Position numbers and translations under genes: made by a program. The notes beneath the pieces are model-generated. The model had not been told where the DNA came from. It made no database searches and was given only the letters and a program-made list of their open reading frames with translations. 15,501 nt of DNA from Gammaproteobacteria bacterium. GTDB lineage: Bacteria; Pseudomonadota; Gammaproteobacteria; UBA9214. The stretch covers positions 1 to 15,501 of the forward strand of contig JAUVNM010000011.1 of NCBI GenBank assembly GCA_030599705.1, written 5' to 3'. Of this stretch, positions 13,311 to 15,501 are shown piece by piece; the stretch's first letter is position 1, and the number at the start of each line of letters is the position of its first letter.

Positions 13311-14153
13311 ATGTTACTGGAAGTCCTGGATGCGGATCTGCTCGAGGGTGTACGCAACGCCCTGACCGAAGACATTGGCAGTGGCGACATCACCGCGGCA
13401 CTGGTTCCGGAAAACGCCACCACAACGGCAACGGTCATTTGCCGCGAAACAGCCGTGTTGTGCGGCATGGCCTGGTTCAATGCCGTGTTCGCGGAACTGG
13501 ACACCGGCATCACGGTGGACTGGCAGGCACGTGACGGCGACCCCGTCGGGCCGGACCAGCGCATCTGCCGCGTCTCGGGACCGGCCGCCCCCATCCTGAC
13601 CGGTGAACGCACGGCACTGAACTTCCTGCAGACCCTGTCCGGCACGGCAACCCTGGCGCGCCGGTATGCGGATGCAGTAAACGGACTACCCGTTAAAATA
13701 CTGGATACCCGCAAGACCCTTCCCGGCCTGCGCCAGGCACAAAAATATGCCGTGCGCACCGGTGGCTGCCACAACCACCGCATGGGCCTCTATGACGGTG
13801 TCCTCATCAAGGAAAATCATATTGCCGCCGCCGGCTCCATCGAACTGGCGGTACGCGCCGCCCGGACGGCAAGTCCAGGCATGCCGGTAGAAGTGGAAGT
13901 AGAAGACCTGGACCAGGTGACGGCCACACTTGCCGCCGGCGCCGATCGCCTGTTGCTGGATAATTTCACGGCCAGTGAGCTGGCCACGGCCGTCATCGCT
14001 GTCGCCGGGCGTGCACAACTCGAGGCATCGGGCGCTATTGACCTGGAAAATATCCGTGACATGGCCTTGACCGGAGTGCAACTGATCTCCATCGGCGCAC
14101 TGACAAAACACGTCCATGCCATTGATTATTCTATGTTATTCAACAAGTATTAA
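13311..14153 (+). CDS. nadC: Nicotinate-nucleotide pyrophosphorylase (quinolinate phosphoribosyltransferase)
   Basis: This 280-residue enzyme converts quinolinate and PRPP to nicotinate mononucleotide, CO2 and pyrophosphate in de novo NAD synthesis. It has the type II PRTase barrel and probably works as a dimer or hexamer. Active-site segments are DIGSGDIT (21-28), ERTALNFLQTLSGTAT (99-114), DTRKTLPGLR (132-141), and GGCHNHRMGLYDGVLIKENH (151-170) with its arginine, histidine and lysine ligands. VEVEVEDLDQ and LLLDNF supply acidic residues. It is full length. It lies six bases after the symporter and is the last gene of that operon: its stop TAA is followed directly by the inverted repeat at 14154. 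nadA and nadB are not in the window. Confidence 0.97.
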   Translation: MLLEVLDADLLEGVRNALTEDIGSGDITAALVPENATTTATVICRETAVLCGMAWFNAVFAELDTGITVDWQARDGDPVGPDQRICRVSGPAAPILTGERTALNFLQTLSGTATLARRYADAVNGLPVKILDTRKTLPGLRQAQKYAVRTGGCHNHRMGLYDGVLIKENHIAAAGSIELAVRAARTASPGMPVEVEVEDLDQVTATLAAGADRLLLDNFTASELATAVIAVAGRAQLEASGAIDLENIRDMALTGVQLISIGALTKHVHAIDYSMLFNKY

Positions 14154-14209
14154 AGGGTGTCAGAGCACATTTTTTCCTAATATAAGCGGAAAATGTGCTC
14201 TGACACCCT
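14154..14209. repeat. Perfect 20-bp inverted repeat (MITE or RAYT-type element)
   Basis: AGGGTGTCAGAGCACATTTT (14154-14173) and its exact complement (14190-14209) flank a 16-base AT-rich centre. With a 2-base bulge the stem extends by CC/GG. It begins at the base after the nadC stop. The ...CTCTGACACCCT ends recall dispersed repeats I remember from gammaproteobacteria carrying REP-associated tyrosine transposases, but no transposase is present here. It could also fold in RNA as a transcript end for nadC, although no T-tract follows the right arm. The GC content falls beyond it. Confidence 0.85.
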
Positions 14210-14228
14210 CTATACGCAAGACAGCCCC

Positions 14229-15185
14229 ATGAACCGACACCAAAACAGGGTCACGATCGTCACTGCCGCCGATGACCGTTACGCCCCGTTGCTGTACGAA
14301 CTCATTCGTTCGATCCGGGACAAGCCGGAATCGGCAGGTATCGATATCTCGGTGATCGCAACGGGCATGAGTCAGGCAGTGGCCGAACTATTTTCAGGGC
14401 TTGCCGACAATCTTGTAGATGGTTACTGGACCATCAAGATATCAAAATGGCGCATGCGTAACAGGGAGTGGTTGCAGGGACGCGCTGCAAAACCCTACCT
14501 GCCAGATTATTTTCCTGGTTATGAAACCTACCTGTGGATTGATGCCGATGCCTGGGTAGCCGACTGGCGCGCGATCGAACTGATACTCGAAGGTTGCAGG
14601 GACGGTTCACTGGCAATGGGCTATGATGAAGTCGATACCGGCTTCTACCCAGGCCGATTAACCTGGTACCCGGGCGGCGTGCCGGTTATACAGACTTACT
14701 GTATGAAGCACTTGCGTCGCTCACACATGCCACGCAAGCTCCTGAAAGAAATCGGGATGGCCCGTCCTCTGAATAGTGGCGTGTTTGCACTGCGTGCCGA
14801 CGCAGAACATTGGGTCAGCATTCAGCACCATTTTGAAACACTTACACGGCGCGGGCGCATCTTTGGATCAAACCAGCTGGCCTATGTAATGGCAGTACAC
14901 CTGGATAATCTGCCATTCAATCGCTTACCTGCCTGGTGTAACTTCATGGGAGACCCCATACTTGAAACCGGTACACAAAGGCTTCTAATGCCGCATCTTC
15001 CACATGAACCAGTGGGCATCATGCACTTGTCAAACCGGGATAAACTCAGATACAACCCGCATGCAAGGATCACTCTGCATGACCTGGCCGGGCAGACACA
15101 TGACTCCACCTTGCGCTACCCTCTGGATCCTGAAAATACACCAGAAGAAATAAGGACACGGCTCTACCCCATGTCCGAATATTGA
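14229..15185 (+). CDS. Putative GT-A fold glycosyltransferase, GT8-like
   Basis: This 318-residue protein resembles GT8-type glycosyltransferases but I do not recognise its exact family. RVTIVTAADDRYAPLLYELI (7-26) is the nucleotide-binding first strand and helix; YLWIDADAWV (101-110) holds the DxD metal motif as DAD; a later RPLNSGVFALRAD matches the acceptor-side NSGVF motif. GIMHLSNRDK near the C-terminus offers a histidine like the third metal ligand. There is no signal peptide or membrane segment, so it probably acts in the cytosol on a lipid or protein acceptor. The start is set at 14229; an ATG at 14193 lies inside the inverted repeat and would add 12 residues unlike the family start. 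No strong ribosome-binding site is visible. It is visibly AT-richer than nadC, hinting at transfer. Confidence 0.75.
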   Translation: MNRHQNRVTIVTAADDRYAPLLYELIRSIRDKPESAGIDISVIATGMSQAVAELFSGLADNLVDGYWTIKISKWRMRNREWLQGRAAKPYLPDYFPGYETYLWIDADAWVADWRAIELILEGCRDGSLAMGYDEVDTGFYPGRLTWYPGGVPVIQTYCMKHLRRSHMPRKLLKEIGMARPLNSGVFALRADAEHWVSIQHHFETLTRRGRIFGSNQLAYVMAVHLDNLPFNRLPAWCNFMGDPILETGTQRLLMPHLPHEPVGIMHLSNRDKLRYNPHARITLHDLAGQTHDSTLRYPLDPENTPEEIRTRLYPMSEY

Positions 15186-15274
15186 ATGGCTGCTTGTGAT
15201 AACCCGCACTTCTCACCGCAGAGCAGGATGCCCTGAACCTGGATCCTGATCAGCATAGGGTATGATGCGACACG

Positions 15275-15501
15275 ATGAAAATACTTGTTGCTTCTGATCT
15301 CCATTACCGCCTAAAGCAGTTTGACTGGTTGACCAGTCAGGCCGACCACTGTGATGCCATGATCATCGCTGGAGATATGCTGGATATTTCCTCTCATATG
15401 GATTTAAGCGTACAAATTGTCGTCATGAAGAAGTACCTGAGTAAAATCAGTGAGAAGACCCCCTTGCTGGTTTGTTCCGGGAATCATGATGGCAATGAGA
15501 A
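15275..15501 (+). CDS. Calcineurin-like metallophosphoesterase, N-terminal part
   Basis: The reading frame starts at ATG 15275 and runs off the window after 75 codons. MKILVASDLHYR carries the first metal motif (DxH), IIAGDMLD the second (GDxxD), and VCSGNHDG the third (GNHD). Together they mark the two-metal phosphoesterase superfamily. The substrate (nucleotide, protein, lipid or nucleic acid) cannot be told without the C-terminal part. It lies 90 bases after the glycosyltransferase on the same strand, with no clear ribosome-binding site or terminator in between, and shares its lower GC content. Confidence 0.85.
   Translation, partial: MKILVASDLHYRLKQFDWLTSQADHCDAMIIAGDMLDISSHMDLSVQIVVMKKYLSKISEKTPLLVCSGNHDGNE

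Noticed and set aside
14193..14228. Upstream ATG start for the glycosyltransferase
   Set aside because: The ATG lies in the right arm of the inverted repeat and the 12 added residues do not resemble the family's N-terminus.
1..15501. CRISPR array, tRNA, rRNA or insertion sequence
   Set aside because: No regularly spaced direct repeats, no tRNA-like cloverleaf and no transposase frame were seen on either strand.

Overview
The window reads as chromosomal DNA from a GC-rich gammaproteobacterium. Ribonuclease T, the Grx4-type glutaredoxin, ArgD/ArgF and NadC all look gammaproteobacterial. From memory, rnt, grxD and argF also lie within a few genes of each other in Pseudomonas. The species cannot be named from the sequence. 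No rRNA, tRNA, CRISPR array or transposase gene was found, and no intergenic gap exceeds 300 bases.

Layout. (1) 36-1013: a palindromic repeat, then a TraB/GumN-family secreted protein on the minus strand. (2) 1144-2357: rnt and a small unrecognised acidic protein, co-directional and 14 bp apart. (3) 2400-6286: a minus-strand run, probably one operon read as hyuB-like, then an asparagine-synthase-like amidotransferase of the N-acetylglutaminylglutamine amide (NAGGN) type, then grxD. A REP-doublet repeat closes it. (4) 6287-6477: a divergent regulatory region holding three evenly spaced hexamer sites. (5) 6478-7065: a stand-alone urate-hydroxylase-type (PuuD) membrane domain ending in a strong terminator. 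(6) 7124-11264: a tight plus-strand operon argD-argF-egtC-like-egtB-like, with a promoter and a terminator-like hairpin just upstream of argD. (7) 11295-14153: a second copy of the first repeat family, then an operon of a membrane-anchored retropepsin-like protease, a sodium/alanine symporter and nadC. (8) 14154-15501: a 20-bp perfect inverted repeat right after nadC, where base composition falls, then a GT8-like glycosyltransferase of unknown role and the start of a calcineurin-like phosphoesterase.

How the genes relate. The arginine genes make citrulline from N-acetylglutamate semialdehyde (through ArgD) and ornithine (through ArgF). They are co-transcribed with an EgtC/EgtB pair, which in known systems joins a cysteine-containing thiol to hercynine and trims the gamma-glutamyl group. 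The hercynine-forming methyltransferase EgtD is not in the window. Opposite them lie an amidotransferase that normally works with the Ngg ligase, and a hydantoinase/oxoprolinase B subunit that normally works with an A subunit; both partners are missing here. The most interesting signals are these orphaned enzymes in unusual operons, the REP-doublet (REPIN-like) repeats at gene ends, the argD leader, and the sharp boundary after nadC.
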